Notes: generated from the sequence alone by a model not told the origin. Positions 1 through 8,847 are shown, counted from the first letter of the stretch. The stretch is 64,000 bases of DNA from Indioceanicola profundi (GCF_003568845.1 NZ_CP030126.1:2011001-2075000), one strand, 5' to 3'. Translations and numbers: made by a program.

Positions 1-497
1 GCGGCCAGCCGTCCGGCCATCGTCTGCGCACGCCGTTCCGCCTCCGGCCCATGGGCGATCACCCAGGCATCGCCCGCCACATGGTCAAAAGCCGCCACCG
101 TGTCGTACAGGCCGACCGCCATGTCCGGGAGGTCAAGCCCGACCGACTGCGGCTCCGGCAGCCGCTCCAGCCAACCACCCAATTCGTATCCCAGATATCC
201 GGCAAGGCCGCCCTGGAACGGCGGCAGCCCCGGCACCGCCGCCCGCCGCGGGCCGAGCAGCTGCTCCAGAAGGGAGAAGGGCTCTCCTTCCACAGGGCGG
301 CCGTCCAGCAGCACCCGGCCGCCCCGGACATCCAGCCAGGCTTCAGGAGCGGCGCAGATATAGGAATACCGTGCCCGGCCCGGATCCTCCGCAGCGGCCC
401 CGTCCAACAGGATAGCGCCAGCCTCCCCCGCCAGGGCGGCGAAGGCGGCGGCCGGATCGGCGGCCGGGATCGGCAGGATGACGGGCTGCGGACTCAT
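1..497 (-). CDS. pabB: Aminodeoxychorismate synthase component I, N-terminal part (partial)
   Basis: The gene starts at 497 on the minus strand and runs off the left edge, so only about 165 N-terminal residues are visible. The protein begins MSPQPVILPIP and carries the RARYSYIC and PFQGGLAGYLGYELGG segments typical of the N-terminal domain of the PabB/TrpE family. PabB makes 4-amino-4-deoxychorismate from chorismate and ammonia for folate synthesis. The catalytic C-terminal domain lies outside the window, so anthranilate synthase component I (TrpE) cannot be strictly excluded, although the short N-terminus favours PabB. It is divergent from sppA, with a 158-base gap. Confidence 0.8.
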   Translation of the reverse strand, partial: MSPQPVILPIPAADPAAAFAALAGEAGAILLDGAAAEDPGRARYSYICAAPEAWLDVRGGRVLLDGRPVEGEPFSLLEQLLGPRRAAVPGLPPFQGGLAGYLGYELGGWLERLPEPQSVGLDLPDMAVGLYDTVAAFDHVAGDAWVIAHGPEAERRAQTMAGRLA

Positions 498-655
498 GGC
501 CGGGACCATAGACGGATGCGGCCCGCCCAACAACGGGCCTCCCGGCGCCTGTCGTCGCGCAGTCGCATGCCAGGATGGAAAACTGCTCCGGCTTACTCCA
601 TTCTGCGCGCGCCGGGGTCTTTCCCCGCGCCAACCGTCAGGAGAGTTCGTCCTTC

Positions 656-2470
656 ATGATGCGGATCATCGTCAGGATTTTCGCGGTCGTAGGCTTCCTC
701 GTCGTGCTGCTGTTCGGCGGGATGGTGGCGGCCCTGTGGGCCTTCGCCCCCGGAGCGCCGGAAGTGCCGGAGCGCGTCGTGCTCGAATTCGATTTTGAGA
801 CTCCGCTGCTGGAAAAGACGCCGGAGGACCCGCTGGCCGGCCTGCTCGGCGGGCACAATCCCACTGTGCGGGAGCTGGTGGCGGCCATCGACCGGGCGGC
901 AAAGGATGATCGCGTCAAGGGGCTGGTCGGCCGCATCGGCGACTCCACCGTGGGCTGGGGCGCGACCCAGGAGCTGCGCGACGCCGTCGGCCGCTTCCGG
1001 CAGAGCGGCAAGTTCGCCCTGATCCATTCCGAAAGCTTCGGCGAAGCAGGTTCCGGGATGCTCAGCTACTATCTGGCTTCCGCCTTCGACGAGGTCTGGA
1101 TGCAGCCGGTGGGCACGCTGGGCGTCAACGGCATCGCGGCGGAGCTGCAGGTCTATGGCGGCACGCTGGAAAAGATCTACGTCCAGCCGGAATTCGCCAA
1201 GCGGCATGAGTACAAGACCGCCGCCGAGACCTTCATGGAGCGGGAGCCGACCCAGGCCAACCAGGAGATGACGGCCTCCCTGATCGGCGATCTCTTCGAC
1301 CAATGGGTGGCCGGCGTCGCCAGCTCCCGGAACCTCGATGCGGAAGGGGTGCGGGCCGCCGTCGACCGGGCGCCGCTGCTGGACCGTGAGGCTCTGGAGT
1401 TCAAGCTCATCGACCGGCTGGCCTATTATGACGAGCTGACCCAGACCGCCATGGACCGCGCCTTCACCAGCGGCGACGGGCCGGCGCCGGAGGAGATGGA
1501 CCTGCTGGATTATGCCGGCATCGCCGATCCCACGCCGCCGTCCGACGCGCCCGCCGTGGCGGTGATCATCGGCTCCGGCCCGATCTACCGCGGCGAAGGA
1601 AACGTGGACCCGCTGTCGGGTGAACAGAGCTTCGGCCCCGCCAGCATCGCGGAGGCATTCGACAAGGCGGTGGAGAATGAGAGTGTCCGCGGCATCCTGT
1701 TCCGGGTGGACAGCCCCGGCGGCTCCCCCGTCGGGTCGGAGGTGGTGCGCCGCGCCGTGCAGAGGGCCCGCGAGGCCGGCAAGCCGGTGGTGATCTCGAT
1801 GGGCGACGTGGCCGGTTCCGGCGGCTACTGGGTCGCCATGGACGCCGACCGCATCGTGGCCCAGCCCGGAACCCTGACGGGCTCCATCGGCGTGCTGTAC
1901 GGCAAGCTGGTGACCAGCGGACTTCAGGAATGGGCCGGCGTCGGCACCGCCCGGATCGAGGTCGGGGCCAATGCCGGCATGTGGTCCTCCAACTCGTCCT
2001 TCAGCGAGAGCGAGCAGGAGCGGCTGAACGTCATGCTGGACGACATCTACGCCCGCTTCACCGCCGGCGTCGCCAACGGCCGCAAGCTTCCGCTGGAGAA
2101 GGTGCAGGAGATCGCGCGCGGTCGGGTCTATACCGGCCGGCAGGCGCAGGAGATCGGACTGGTGGATGCGCTGGGCGGCTACGACGTGGCCCTGGCCCAG
2201 CTCCGCGAGGTGATGGGGCTGGCCCCCGACGCGCCGGTTCGCACCCTCCTCTTTCCGGAGAGCAAGAGCCAGTTCGCCTATGTCATGGACCTGATCAGCG
2301 GCGACGTCCGCGCCGACATCGCCGCGGGACTGCTGAGCCGATCCTTCGGCGATGTGCTGGTAGGGGCGCGGCCGGTGATGAAGACCCTGGCCCCCTGGCT
2401 CGCTGCCCCCTCGCCGGAGGAGACCATCGTGATGATGCGTCCCGTTTCCATCACCGGCCAGGGTCTCTGA
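656..2470 (+). CDS. sppA: Signal peptide peptidase SppA, long (67 kDa) type
   Basis: This is a membrane-bound serine protease of family S49 that digests signal peptides left in the inner membrane. I start it at the first of two adjacent ATGs, preceded by AGGAGAG; the frame is open further upstream but has no better site. The 604-residue product has one N-terminal membrane segment (about residues 5-30) and two S49 domains, matching the long E. coli form. The general-base lysine is in HEYKTA (about K187) and the nucleophile in AGSGGYW (about S388), so the Lys/Ser dyad is intact across the two domains. A strong hairpin follows 18 bases after the stop. Confidence 0.95.
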   Translation: MMRIIVRIFAVVGFLVVLLFGGMVAALWAFAPGAPEVPERVVLEFDFETPLLEKTPEDPLAGLLGGHNPTVRELVAAIDRAAKDDRVKGLVGRIGDSTVGWGATQELRDAVGRFRQSGKFALIHSESFGEAGSGMLSYYLASAFDEVWMQPVGTLGVNGIAAELQVYGGTLEKIYVQPEFAKRHEYKTAAETFMEREPTQANQEMTASLIGDLFDQWVAGVASSRNLDAEGVRAAVDRAPLLDREALEFKLIDRLAYYDELTQTAMDRAFTSGDGPAPEEMDLLDYAGIADPTPPSDAPAVAVIIGSGPIYRGEGNVDPLSGEQSFGPASIAEAFDKAVENESVRGILFRVDSPGGSPVGSEVVRRAVQRAREAGKPVVISMGDVAGSGGYWVAMDADRIVAQPGTLTGSIGVLYGKLVTSGLQEWAGVGTARIEVGANAGMWSSNSSFSESEQERLNVMLDDIYARFTAGVANGRKLPLEKVQEIARGRVYTGRQAQEIGLVDALGGYDVALAQLREVMGLAPDAPVRTLLFPESKSQFAYVMDLISGDVRADIAAGLLSRSFGDVLVGARPVMKTLAPWLAAPSPEETIVMMRPVSITGQGL

Positions 2471-2488
2471 CGGAACCGTCCGGATGGG

Positions 2489-2511
2489 GGGAGCCGGTCA
2501 CGCCGGCTCCC
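2489..2511 (+). terminator. Hairpin after sppA
   Basis: A perfect 9-bp inverted repeat (GGGAGCCGG / CCGGCTCCC, 5-base loop) lies 18 bases after the sppA stop. There is no U-run, so it may act as a transcript-stabilising or imperfect terminator. It lies between convergent genes and could serve both. Confidence 0.6.
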
Positions 2512-2531
2512 ATCCTTGAAAGTACGGTCAT

Positions 2532-2879
2532 TCAGCCGATCGGCTTGGTCTCCGACGGGGTGTTGCGGCGGCCCATGGAGCCCTGATTGCGCGCCACCTC
2601 GTCCCCGCCTCCCGCCGCATCGCGGGACGAGGTCTTCGCCAGATCGACGCCCGGCGCGGCATCCGCGTGGGGCGGGGTGGCCGGCGGATTCGGCGCGCCG
2701 GGATGCTCGCCCCGGCCGCCGCCCTCGCGCGGGGCCGGTTCGGCCAGCGGGTCCATCATGGTGCCGGCGACGCGGGTGCGGGTCGGATCGCTGTCCCCAG
2801 CGCCCAGTCCACTCCGGGTCAGGCGCTTTTCCCGCTCCGTCGCCTTGTCCCGGCGGTCGTCGCCACGGTTGCTGTTCAT
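2532..2879 (-). CDS. Small hydrophilic hypothetical protein
   Basis: The predicted 115-residue protein begins MNSNRGDDRRDKATEREKR and is very polar and disordered-looking, rich in Gly, Pro, Arg and Asp, with no membrane segment. I chose this ATG rather than the longer upstream extension because an AGGAG site sits about 9 bases before it. I recognise no family; the composition resembles small stress-associated hydrophilic proteins, but that is only an impression. It is convergent with sppA and downstream of tlyA's 3' side. Coding status is likely but not certain. Confidence 0.5.
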   Translation of the reverse strand: MNSNRGDDRRDKATEREKRLTRSGLGAGDSDPTRTRVAGTMMDPLAEPAPREGGGRGEHPGAPNPPATPPHADAAPGVDLAKTSSRDAAGGGDEVARNQGSMGRRNTPSETKPIG

Positions 2880-2938
2880 CGTGCCAAGCTCCTGTAATTG
2901 CTTGTTCGGCGACAGCCAACAGGATAGGACGGCCCCCC

Positions 2939-3688
2939 TCACGCGGTTCGGCGACCGCAAATAAGAAATTCCTTATTTCCCTCCGGGCCGGTGATCGGGC
3001 TTTCCGTGATGCCCAGCACGATCCAGCCGGGCCGGGCCGCCAGCCAAGCCTGGATGCGGTCGCAGACCTCCTGGTGAAGCTCCGGCTCCCGCACCACCCC
3101 GCCCTTGCCGACGCGGCCCTTGCCGACCTCGAACTGCGGTTTGATCAGGGCCGCCAGCCACGCGCCGGGCCGGGTCAGGTCCAGGGCCGCGGGCAGCACC
3201 GTCTCCAGCCCGATGAAGCTGGCATCGCAGACCACCATGTCCAGCGGTTCCGGTATCTGCTCCGCCGTCAGATGGCGGGCATTCGTCTTCTCCATCACCA
3301 CGACGCGGGGGTCTTCCCGCAGCTTCCAGGCCAGTTGCCCATGGCCCACATCCACGGCATAGACCTTGGCCGCGCCGCGGCTCAGCAGCACGTCGGTGAA
3401 GCCGCCGGTGGAAGCGCCGACGTCGATGGCGGTCAGTCCGGTTGGATCGATCCCGAAATGATCCAGCGCCTTCACCAGCTTCAACCCGCCCCGGCTGACC
3501 CAGGGATGGTCCTGGCCCTTGACGGTCAGAGCCAGATCGGGGGCGACCTGCTCGCCCGGCTTGGCGATGCGGCGGGTATCGGCATAGACCAGCCCGGCCA
3601 TGACCAGGGCCTGGGCCTTGGCGCGGCTTTCAGCCAGCCCGCGTTCCACCAACGCCTGATCCACCCTGACTTTCGGCTGTTTGGACAT
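2939..3688 (-). CDS. tlyA: TlyA family rRNA (cytidine-2'-O)-methyltransferase / hemolysin A
   Basis: The 249-residue protein has an N-terminal S4 RNA-binding domain (about residues 6-65; VDQALVERGLAESRAKAQAL) followed by an FtsJ-like Rossmann methyltransferase domain. The SAM-binding motif is DVGASTGGFTD (about residues 89-99), and the conserved SRGGLKL and PQFEVGKG segments are present. Family members methylate 2'-O positions in 16S/23S rRNA; some are described as hemolysins. In many alphaproteobacteria tlyA follows dxs, whereas here dxs lies 8 kb away on the other strand, so the usual cluster is split. Confidence 0.93.
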   Translation of the reverse strand: MSKQPKVRVDQALVERGLAESRAKAQALVMAGLVYADTRRIAKPGEQVAPDLALTVKGQDHPWVSRGGLKLVKALDHFGIDPTGLTAIDVGASTGGFTDVLLSRGAAKVYAVDVGHGQLAWKLREDPRVVVMEKTNARHLTAEQIPEPLDMVVCDASFIGLETVLPAALDLTRPGAWLAALIKPQFEVGKGRVGKGGVVREPELHQEVCDRIQAWLAARPGWIVLGITESPITGPEGNKEFLICGRRTA

Positions 3689-3748
3689 GCTTCACGACTT
3701 CGTGGTATGGGGACGGAAGATAGGTTCACACATTCGGTTCGGCCCGCC

Positions 3749-3895
3749 ATGAAGCGCCTGCGCACCGCCCTCCCCGCCATCCTGCTGGCCTCGCTCGCCC
3801 TGCTGACCGCCTGCAACACGGTGGAAGGGATCGGCAAGGACCTGCAACGGGCCGGTGAGGCGATCGAGGGCGCCGGCGAGAAGGGCAAGAGATAA
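3749..3895 (+). CDS. Entericidin-like small lipoprotein
   Basis: A 48-residue protein with a basic start (MKRLRT), a hydrophobic signal segment and a lipobox LLTAC (Cys at about residue 21). The mature part contains VEGIGKDLQRAGEAIEGAG, the signature of the entericidin A/B family. In enterobacteria these lipoproteins form an antidote/toxin pair linked to stationary-phase lysis; in alphaproteobacteria single copies are common and their role is unclear. It is divergent from tlyA with a 60-base gap. The family call rests on this short motif and the lipobox. Confidence 0.85.
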   Translation: MKRLRTALPAILLASLALLTACNTVEGIGKDLQRAGEAIEGAGEKGKR

Positions 3896-3925
3896 CCGCC
3901 ACCGGCGGCCGGGGTCAAACGCCCC

Positions 3926-4858
3926 TCACCCGCCCTTCAGCACCGTCAGGCTCTCATCCCAGTACGGCACCGGGCCGAAACGGCCGGTCATGAAGTCCAC
4001 GAAGGCGCGGACCTTGGGGCTGAGGTGGCGGTTGGCGGGGTAGACGCAGTGGACGGCGCTGGGCTCCACCATATGGTCCAGCAGGCAGGGAGCCAGCCGT
4101 CCCGCGGTCAAATCCTCCCCCACGATGAAGGTCGGCATGATGACGATGCCGCAGCCGCCCGCCGCGGCCTGCCGCAGCACGTCGCCATTGTTGGCCTTGA
4201 TCCGGCCATTGACCTTGATATGCACCAGCTCGTTGGAGCCCGGCTTGGCGCGGAAGGTCCATTCGTCGCGCTGGGAGCCGGTATAGATCAGGCAGTCGTG
4301 ATTGGTCAGGTCCTGGGGAATGCCGGGACGGCCGCGCCGCTTGAAATAGTCCGGGCTGGCGCAGACCACCATGCGGGCCGGGCAGATGCGCCGCGCGATC
4401 AGCGAGCTGTCCTTCAGCCGTCCGATGCGCACCGCCAGATCGTACCCCTCCTCCACCAGATCGACGAAGCGGTCGGACAGCTCCATATCCACCTCCACCT
4501 CCGGGTAGCGGCTCATGAAGTCGCAGAGCGCGCCGCCAAGATGCCGGAAGCCGAAGGACATGGGGGCCGCGATCTTAAGCACGCCGCGAGGGGCCGCATG
4601 CTCGTCGGTGACGCTACGCTCCGCATCCTCCAGATCGGCCAGGATCTGGGAGATGCGCTGGTAGAAGCCCTGGCCCACCTGGGTCAGGCTGATGGACCGG
4701 GTGGTGCGGTGGAACAGCCGCGCGCCGAGCTGCTCCTCCAGCTCCGCGATGCGGCGGCTGGCGGCGGATTTCGAAAGGTTCAGCTTTTCCGCGGCACGGG
4801 TGAAGCTTCTCGCCTCCGCCACCAGAGTGAACAGCCGCAGATCCTCCAGCCTCTCCAT
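3926..4858 (-). CDS. LysR family transcriptional regulator
   Basis: The 310-residue protein has the N-terminal winged helix-turn-helix of LysR regulators (about residues 1-60; [20 protein letters not shown]) and a periplasmic-binding-protein-like effector domain. The ATG is preceded by GGAGATGAGG. It is divergently transcribed from the wrbA gene with a 169-base gap, the classical LysR layout, so wrbA is the most likely target. Sequence character resembles the large group of LysR proteins regulating quinone or aromatic stress genes, but the ligand cannot be told from sequence. Confidence 0.93.
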   Translation of the reverse strand: MERLEDLRLFTLVAEARSFTRAAEKLNLSKSAASRRIAELEEQLGARLFHRTTRSISLTQVGQGFYQRISQILADLEDAERSVTDEHAAPRGVLKIAAPMSFGFRHLGGALCDFMSRYPEVEVDMELSDRFVDLVEEGYDLAVRIGRLKDSSLIARRICPARMVVCASPDYFKRRGRPGIPQDLTNHDCLIYTGSQRDEWTFRAKPGSNELVHIKVNGRIKANNGDVLRQAAAGGCGIVIMPTFIVGEDLTAGRLAPCLLDHMVEPSAVHCVYPANRHLSPKVRAFVDFMTGRFGPVPYWDESLTVLKGG

Positions 4859-5027
4859 CGCCCCTCATCTCCGCCTGCGGTTCGCCCATTGTCCCCCTGA
4901 CGGCAACGAACCGGTGCAATTGTGGCGGATTATCGGGCGGCGGGCAACGCGCTATCTGTTGCGGCGTGGACGGAAGGACAGCGTCGCTGTTGTCGGCCCG
5001 TCACCTGAAACGCAGGAGGTCTTCCCG

Positions 5028-5627
5028 ATGACCAAGGTTCTCGTCCTCTATTATTCCAGCTACGGCCATATCGAGCAGATGGCCAACGCCATCGCCGAGG
5101 GCGCGCGGTCCGAAGGCGCCGAGGTGACCGTGAAGCGGGTGCCGGAGCTGGTGCCGGAGGAAGTCGCCCGGAACGCAGGCATGAAGCTTGAGCAGGCGGC
5201 CCCGATTGCAACCGTCGCGGAGCTTCCGGAGTACGATGCCATCATCGTGGGCGCGCCCACCCGCTATGGCCGCATGCCCAGCCAGATGGCCAATTTCTGG
5301 GACCAGACCGGCGGGCTGTGGGTCAAGGGCGCGCTGGTCGGCAAGGTCGGCGCGGCTTTCACCTCCACCGCCTCCCAGCATGGCGGTCAGGAGACCACCC
5401 TGTTCAGCGTGATCACCAACCTGATGCATCACGGCATGGTCATCGCCGGCCTGCCCTACAGCTATCCCGGCCAGATGGGCGTGGAAGAGGTGAAGGGCGG
5501 CACCCCCTACGGCGCCAGCACCCTGGCCGACGGCGACGGCAGCCGCCAGCCCAGCGAGGTGGAGCTGGGCGGGGCCCGCTTCCAGGGCGCCCATGTGGCG
5601 AAGATCGCCGCCAAGCTGAAGGGCTGA
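5028..5627 (+). CDS. wrbA: NAD(P)H:quinone oxidoreductase, WrbA family flavoprotein
   Basis: The 199-residue flavodoxin-fold protein opens with [16 protein letters not shown], the FMN phosphate-binding loop, and carries the WrbA-specific segments [25 protein letters not shown] and GTPYGAST. WrbA enzymes reduce quinones by two electrons with NAD(P)H and so avoid semiquinone radicals. The start ATG follows GGAGG by 9 bases. The divergent LysR gene is its probable regulator. Length matches the E. coli enzyme (198 residues). Confidence 0.95.
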   Translation: MTKVLVLYYSSYGHIEQMANAIAEGARSEGAEVTVKRVPELVPEEVARNAGMKLEQAAPIATVAELPEYDAIIVGAPTRYGRMPSQMANFWDQTGGLWVKGALVGKVGAAFTSTASQHGGQETTLFSVITNLMHHGMVIAGLPYSYPGQMGVEEVKGGTPYGASTLADGDGSRQPSEVELGGARFQGAHVAKIAAKLKG

Positions 5628-5638
5628 GGCGGAACACC

Positions 5639-5731
5639 GTAGGTCGGATCGAGGGCATGGCCCGACGATCCGACACAGCGGTGCAGAACGCTGGAACCGT
5701 GTCGGATCGGCGCTCCGCTTGATCCGGCCCA
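5639..5731. repeat. Bipartite hairpin repeat, copy 1
   Basis: The wrbA-pirin gap holds two successive imperfect hairpins. The first pairs GTCGGATC-GAGGGC with GCCCGAC-GATCCGAC, and the second starts GTGTCGGATC and ends TTGATCCGG. The same architecture recurs at 27723-27819, where the outer ends GTAGGTCGGAT / ATCCGACCTAC are fully complementary. This looks like a REP/BIME-type dispersed element; the right end of this copy has decayed. Confidence 0.7.
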
Positions 5732-5791
5732 CGGCCCGCAAACGAGTTCAACCGGCCGCCTCAGGAGAGGGGCCAGACAAGGAGACGTGTC

Positions 5792-6502
5792 ATGATCGAG
5801 CGTCGTACGTTCAACAGCCTGGGCGGCGCCAGGTTCGGCTGGCTGGATGCCAAGCATCATTTCAGCTTCGGCCACTACCACGATCCGAAGCGGGTTCATT
5901 GGGGACCTCTGCGGGTCTGGAACGATGACACCATCGCGGCCGGCACCGGCTTCGACCCGCACCCGCACAAGGACATGGAGATCATCACCTATGTTCGGAA
6001 GGGGGCCATCACCCACCAGGATTTTCTGGGCAATGAGGGCCGCACAGAGGCGGGCGACGTGCAGGTGATGTCCGCCGGCACCGGCATCGTCCATGCCGAG
6101 TACAACCGCGAGCCGGGCGAGACCCAGATTTTCCAGATCTGGATCATCCCGAACAAGGCCGGCGTCGCCCCCCGCTGGGAGGCCCGCCAGTTCCCGAAGG
6201 GCGAGGCCGCCGGCGAGTTGGTGGTGCTGGCGTCCGGCCGGATCAAGCATGCCGACACGGACGCGCTGATGATCCATCAGGACGCGGCCCTGCTGGGCGC
6301 GACTCTGCCCGCCGGCAAGACCGTGACCTACGAGGTCGGCGACCGTCTGGCCTATCTGGTTCCCGCCCGCGGCAAGGTGCGGGTGAACGGGATCGAACTC
6401 GACGCCCGCGACGGTGCGGCCGTCAGGGATGAGCCGACCCTGACCATCGAGGCGCTGGAGGAAGCCGAAATCCTCCTGGCCGACCTGCCAAAGGCGGCGT
6501 AA
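5792..6502 (+). CDS. Pirin family protein (YhhW-like)
   Basis: The 236-residue bicupin protein keeps all four metal ligands of the pirin/YhhW family: His57 and His59 in FDPHPHKDME, and His101 and Glu103 in GIVHAEYN. Characterised relatives show quercetin 2,3-dioxygenase activity in vitro, but the physiological substrate is generally unknown. An AGGAG-like site and the motif start MIERRTFNSLGGA support the chosen ATG. A strong terminator follows, so it is probably transcribed alone. Confidence 0.92.
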   Translation: MIERRTFNSLGGARFGWLDAKHHFSFGHYHDPKRVHWGPLRVWNDDTIAAGTGFDPHPHKDMEIITYVRKGAITHQDFLGNEGRTEAGDVQVMSAGTGIVHAEYNREPGETQIFQIWIIPNKAGVAPRWEARQFPKGEAAGELVVLASGRIKHADTDALMIHQDAALLGATLPAGKTVTYEVGDRLAYLVPARGKVRVNGIELDARDGAAVRDEPTLTIEALEEAEILLADLPKAA

Positions 6503-6522
6503 CGGAACAGTGCCTGTGCGGG

Positions 6523-6550
6523 AGGGCGGGTCCGAAAGGGCCCGCCCTTT
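6523..6550 (+). terminator. Rho-independent terminator after the pirin gene
   Basis: An 11-bp stem (AGGGCGGGTCC with GGGCCCGCCCT, one G-U pair) closed by a GAAA loop is followed by TTTCC, 20 bases downstream of the pirin stop codon. Confidence 0.85.
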
Positions 6551-6693
6551 CCGTGCTGGCCGGAACCGCAGGGCAGAGAAGCTCCCGGCATGGATGCGGA
6601 GGGCTGCCCGCCGCCCTATGCTGCATCGGCCCGCCTGGACGGCGGAGACACTTGGACGATAGAGACTCCTGGACAGTCGAAAGGCGCACCGAC

Positions 6694-7101
6694 ATGACCC
6701 GCACCGACCGCACCGCCTCCGCCCTTCTCCTGCTCGCCGGCCTGTTCGGCGCGTTGGCGGTGGCCTGCGGGGCCTATGCGGCGCACGGGCTGGAAGCGGC
6801 CAAGGGGCCGCGGGCGGTGGAGCTGTGGGGGACGGCAAGCCAGTATCAGATGGTGCATGCGCTCGCCATCGCAGGCGTCGTGGCGCTGCGGCAGCGCGCC
6901 CCGGCCGGCGCGGGCCTGCTGGCCGCGGCGGGCTGGCTGTTCGTGCTGGGCTGCATCCTGTTTCCGGGCGCGCTCTACCTGCTGGGCTGGCAGGGGCCGA
7001 GCGTGCTGGGCGCGGTAGCGCCCATCGGCGGGCTGGGCTTCATCCTGGGCTGGCTGCTGCTGGCCGCCGCCGGCGTCCGGGGGGCGGGCGCCGGTTCATA
7101 G
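6694..7101 (+). CDS. DUF423 family membrane protein
   Basis: The 135-residue protein has about four hydrophobic helices and the DUF423 (YgdD/YwdK) hallmarks: GALAVACGAYAAHGL near the N-terminus, TASQYQMVHALAI in the middle and FPGALYLL followed by PIGGLGFILGW. It is an inner-membrane protein of unknown biochemical role. The ATG was chosen because the predicted first helix starts soon after it. Nothing in the context assigns a function. Confidence 0.9.
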   Translation: MTRTDRTASALLLLAGLFGALAVACGAYAAHGLEAAKGPRAVELWGTASQYQMVHALAIAGVVALRQRAPAGAGLLAAAGWLFVLGCILFPGALYLLGWQGPSVLGAVAPIGGLGFILGWLLLAAAGVRGAGAGS

Positions 7102-7122
7102 CAGCGCGGCAGCCGACGGGTT

Positions 7123-7464
7123 TCAGCCCACGGCTTCCGGCACCTTGGCCTTCGGCGTGCTGGCGGATTTGGCCCCGCAGCAGATTTCGTGAAGCGTGTG
7201 CATCACGACCACCGCCTCTTCGCCGTTCAGCGAGTAATAGATGGTCTGGGCGCTGCGGCGGGTCTTCACCAGATTGTCCTTGCGCAGCCGTGCCAGATGC
7301 TGCGACAGGGCGGACTGGGATAGATCCACCAGCTTCTCAAGCTCCCCCACCGACCGCTCGCCATCCACCAGATGGCAGAGGATCAAGAGGCGCTTTTCGT
7401 TGCCGATCGCCTTGAGGAGAGCGGCAGCCTTGTGTGCGTTGACTTTGAGGCGTTCGATGTCCAT
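7123..7464 (-). CDS. ArsR family regulator of the BigR/SqrR/YgaV (sulfide/persulfide sensor) type
   Basis: This 113-residue winged-helix repressor has the fold and spacing of the thiol-based BigR/SqrR/YgaV subgroup: AAALLKAIGNEKRLLILC near the N-terminus, LSQSALSQHLARLRKDNLV as the recognition helix, and a cysteine in each of the two positions used by that group (C30, and C95/C96 near the C-terminus). Family members sense reactive sulfur species by forming a tetrasulfide or disulfide link and control sulfide detoxification genes. It is divergent from tusA, a sulfur-relay gene, across 92 bases containing an AT-rich palindrome. The sensor assignment is inference from the cysteines and neighbour. 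Confidence 0.85.
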   Translation of the reverse strand: MDIERLKVNAHKAAALLKAIGNEKRLLILCHLVDGERSVGELEKLVDLSQSALSQHLARLRKDNLVKTRRSAQTIYYSLNGEEAVVVMHTLHEICCGAKSASTPKAKVPEAVG

Positions 7465-7508
7465 AGGCAGGGAAATCGTCCGGGCTCACGGGGCGTCAAG
7501 CCTGCCCC

Positions 7509-7524
7509 GGTAAAAATTTTCACC
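7509..7524. promoter_or_regulatory. Candidate operator of the ArsR/BigR-type regulator
   Basis: The sequence GGTAAAAATTTTCACC is a near-perfect 16-base palindrome and an AT-rich island in a GC-rich genome. It lies in the 92-base gap between the divergent regulator and tusA, 33 bases before the tusA start and 45 bases before the regulator start. BigR-type repressors bind AT-rich palindromes of similar form. Confidence 0.5.
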
Positions 7525-7556
7525 CGGTAGGAACACCATCTGAAAGCAGGGCGCAC

Positions 7557-7793
7557 ATGGCCGATCTGGTGGAACAGGAACTGGACTGCACCGGGCTGAT
7601 CTGCCCCCTGCCCGTGCTGCGGGCACGCAAGCGGCTGAAGGATGTCGCCCCCGGCGGAGTGCTCTCCGTCACCGCCACCGACAAGGCCGCGCCCAAGGAT
7701 TTCGCCACCTTCTGCCGGGAGGCCGGGCATGAGCTGCTGTCCTCCACCGAGCAGGACGGCGTCTATCGGTTCCGCATCCGCAAGGGCGGCTGA
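7557..7793 (+). CDS. tusA: TusA family sulfurtransferase / sulfur carrier
   Basis: The 78-residue protein carries the TusA signature LDCTGLICPLPVLRARKRL with the persulfide-forming Cys16 in the CPLP motif. TusA proteins accept sulfane sulfur and pass it on for tRNA thiolation, molybdenum cofactor or sulfur oxidation pathways. Its divergent neighbour is a BigR-like regulator, suggesting sulfide-responsive expression. It is followed by a histone-deacetylase-family gene 100 bases downstream. The family is certain; the specific pathway is not, and relatives TusD/E or sulfide oxidation partners are absent from the window. Confidence 0.9.
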   Translation: MADLVEQELDCTGLICPLPVLRARKRLKDVAPGGVLSVTATDKAAPKDFATFCREAGHELLSSTEQDGVYRFRIRKGG

Positions 7794-7893
7794 TCCGGCT
7801 TCGGGTCCCGCGTTGCGCCCGTGACACTTTCCCCATGAAACCGCGCGCGGTTTGGGGAATGATAGGCGGTGAGGAAACGAACCCGGAAGAATC

Positions 7894-8823
7894 ATGCACA
7901 CCGCGCTCTTTTTCCATCCTGCCTGCCTGGAGCACGACACCGGCGAGGGGCATCCCGAATGCGCCCAGCGGGTGCGGGCCGTGCTCGCGGCGCTGGAGGA
8001 TGAGGCCTTCATGTTCCTGGATCGGCGGGAGGCGCCGCGCGCCACGCGGGACCAGTTGCTGCGCGTCCACCCCGCCCACCATATCGACGGCGTGCTGGCC
8101 AAGGTGCCCAAGGAAGGCTCGGCCAGCATCGATGACGATACCTGGCTGTCCCCCGGCTCGGGCGAGGCGGCGCTGCGGGCGGCCGGCGCGGTGGTCGGTG
8201 CGGTGGATGCCGTCTGCACGGGCGAGGTGCGGAACGCCTTCTGCGCCGTGCGCCCGCCGGGCCACCATGCGGAACCGGACCAGGCCATGGGCTTCTGCCT
8301 GTTCAACAGCATCGCCGTGGGGGCCGCCCATGCCCGCGCCGTCCACGGGCTGGAGCGTGTCGCCATCATCGATTTCGACGTCCATCACGGCAACGGCACC
8401 CAGACCGTGGCGGAAGGCGATCCGAACCTCTTCTACGGCTCCACCCACCAGTGGCCGCTTTATCCCGGCACCGGGGCCGCGAAGGAGCATGGCAAGTACA
8501 ACAATGTCGTGAACGCCTGCCTGCCCCCCATGTCCGGCAGCCCGGAGTTCCGGATGGCCGTGCAGAGCCAGCTCCTGCCCGCCATCGACGCCTTCCGGCC
8601 GGACCTCATCATGATCTCCGCCGGCTTCGACGCCCACACCCGCGATCCCCTCGCCGGTCTTCACCTGATGGAAGACGATTACGCCTGGGTCACCGGAAAG
8701 CTGTGCGAGCTGGCGGCGAAGCATTGCGACGGCCGGGTCGTTTCGGCGCTCGAAGGCGGCTACGACCTGATCGCCCTGGCAAACAGCTCTGCGGCCCACG
8801 TCAAGTCACTGATGGTCGCGTAG
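7894..8823 (+). CDS. Histone deacetylase family protein (AcuC/APAH-like amidohydrolase)
   Basis: The 309-residue zinc hydrolase has all the family blocks: GHPECAQRV, AVRPPGHHAEPDQAMGFC with the tandem catalytic histidines, IIDFDVHHGNGTQ with the zinc-binding Asp and His, and ISAGFDAHTRDP with the second metal Asp. Bacterial members deacetylate small molecules such as acetylpolyamines or acetyl-lysine proteins; the substrate here is unknown. The ATG follows GGAAGA. It lies directly before xseB-ispA-dxs and may be co-transcribed with them, although a hairpin stands between. Confidence 0.92.
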   Translation: MHTALFFHPACLEHDTGEGHPECAQRVRAVLAALEDEAFMFLDRREAPRATRDQLLRVHPAHHIDGVLAKVPKEGSASIDDDTWLSPGSGEAALRAAGAVVGAVDAVCTGEVRNAFCAVRPPGHHAEPDQAMGFCLFNSIAVGAAHARAVHGLERVAIIDFDVHHGNGTQTVAEGDPNLFYGSTHQWPLYPGTGAAKEHGKYNNVVNACLPPMSGSPEFRMAVQSQLLPAIDAFRPDLIMISAGFDAHTRDPLAGLHLMEDDYAWVTGKLCELAAKHCDGRVVSALEGGYDLIALANSSAAHVKSLMVA

Positions 8824-8847
8824 TATGGCCTAGGGCCATCGGGCTAG

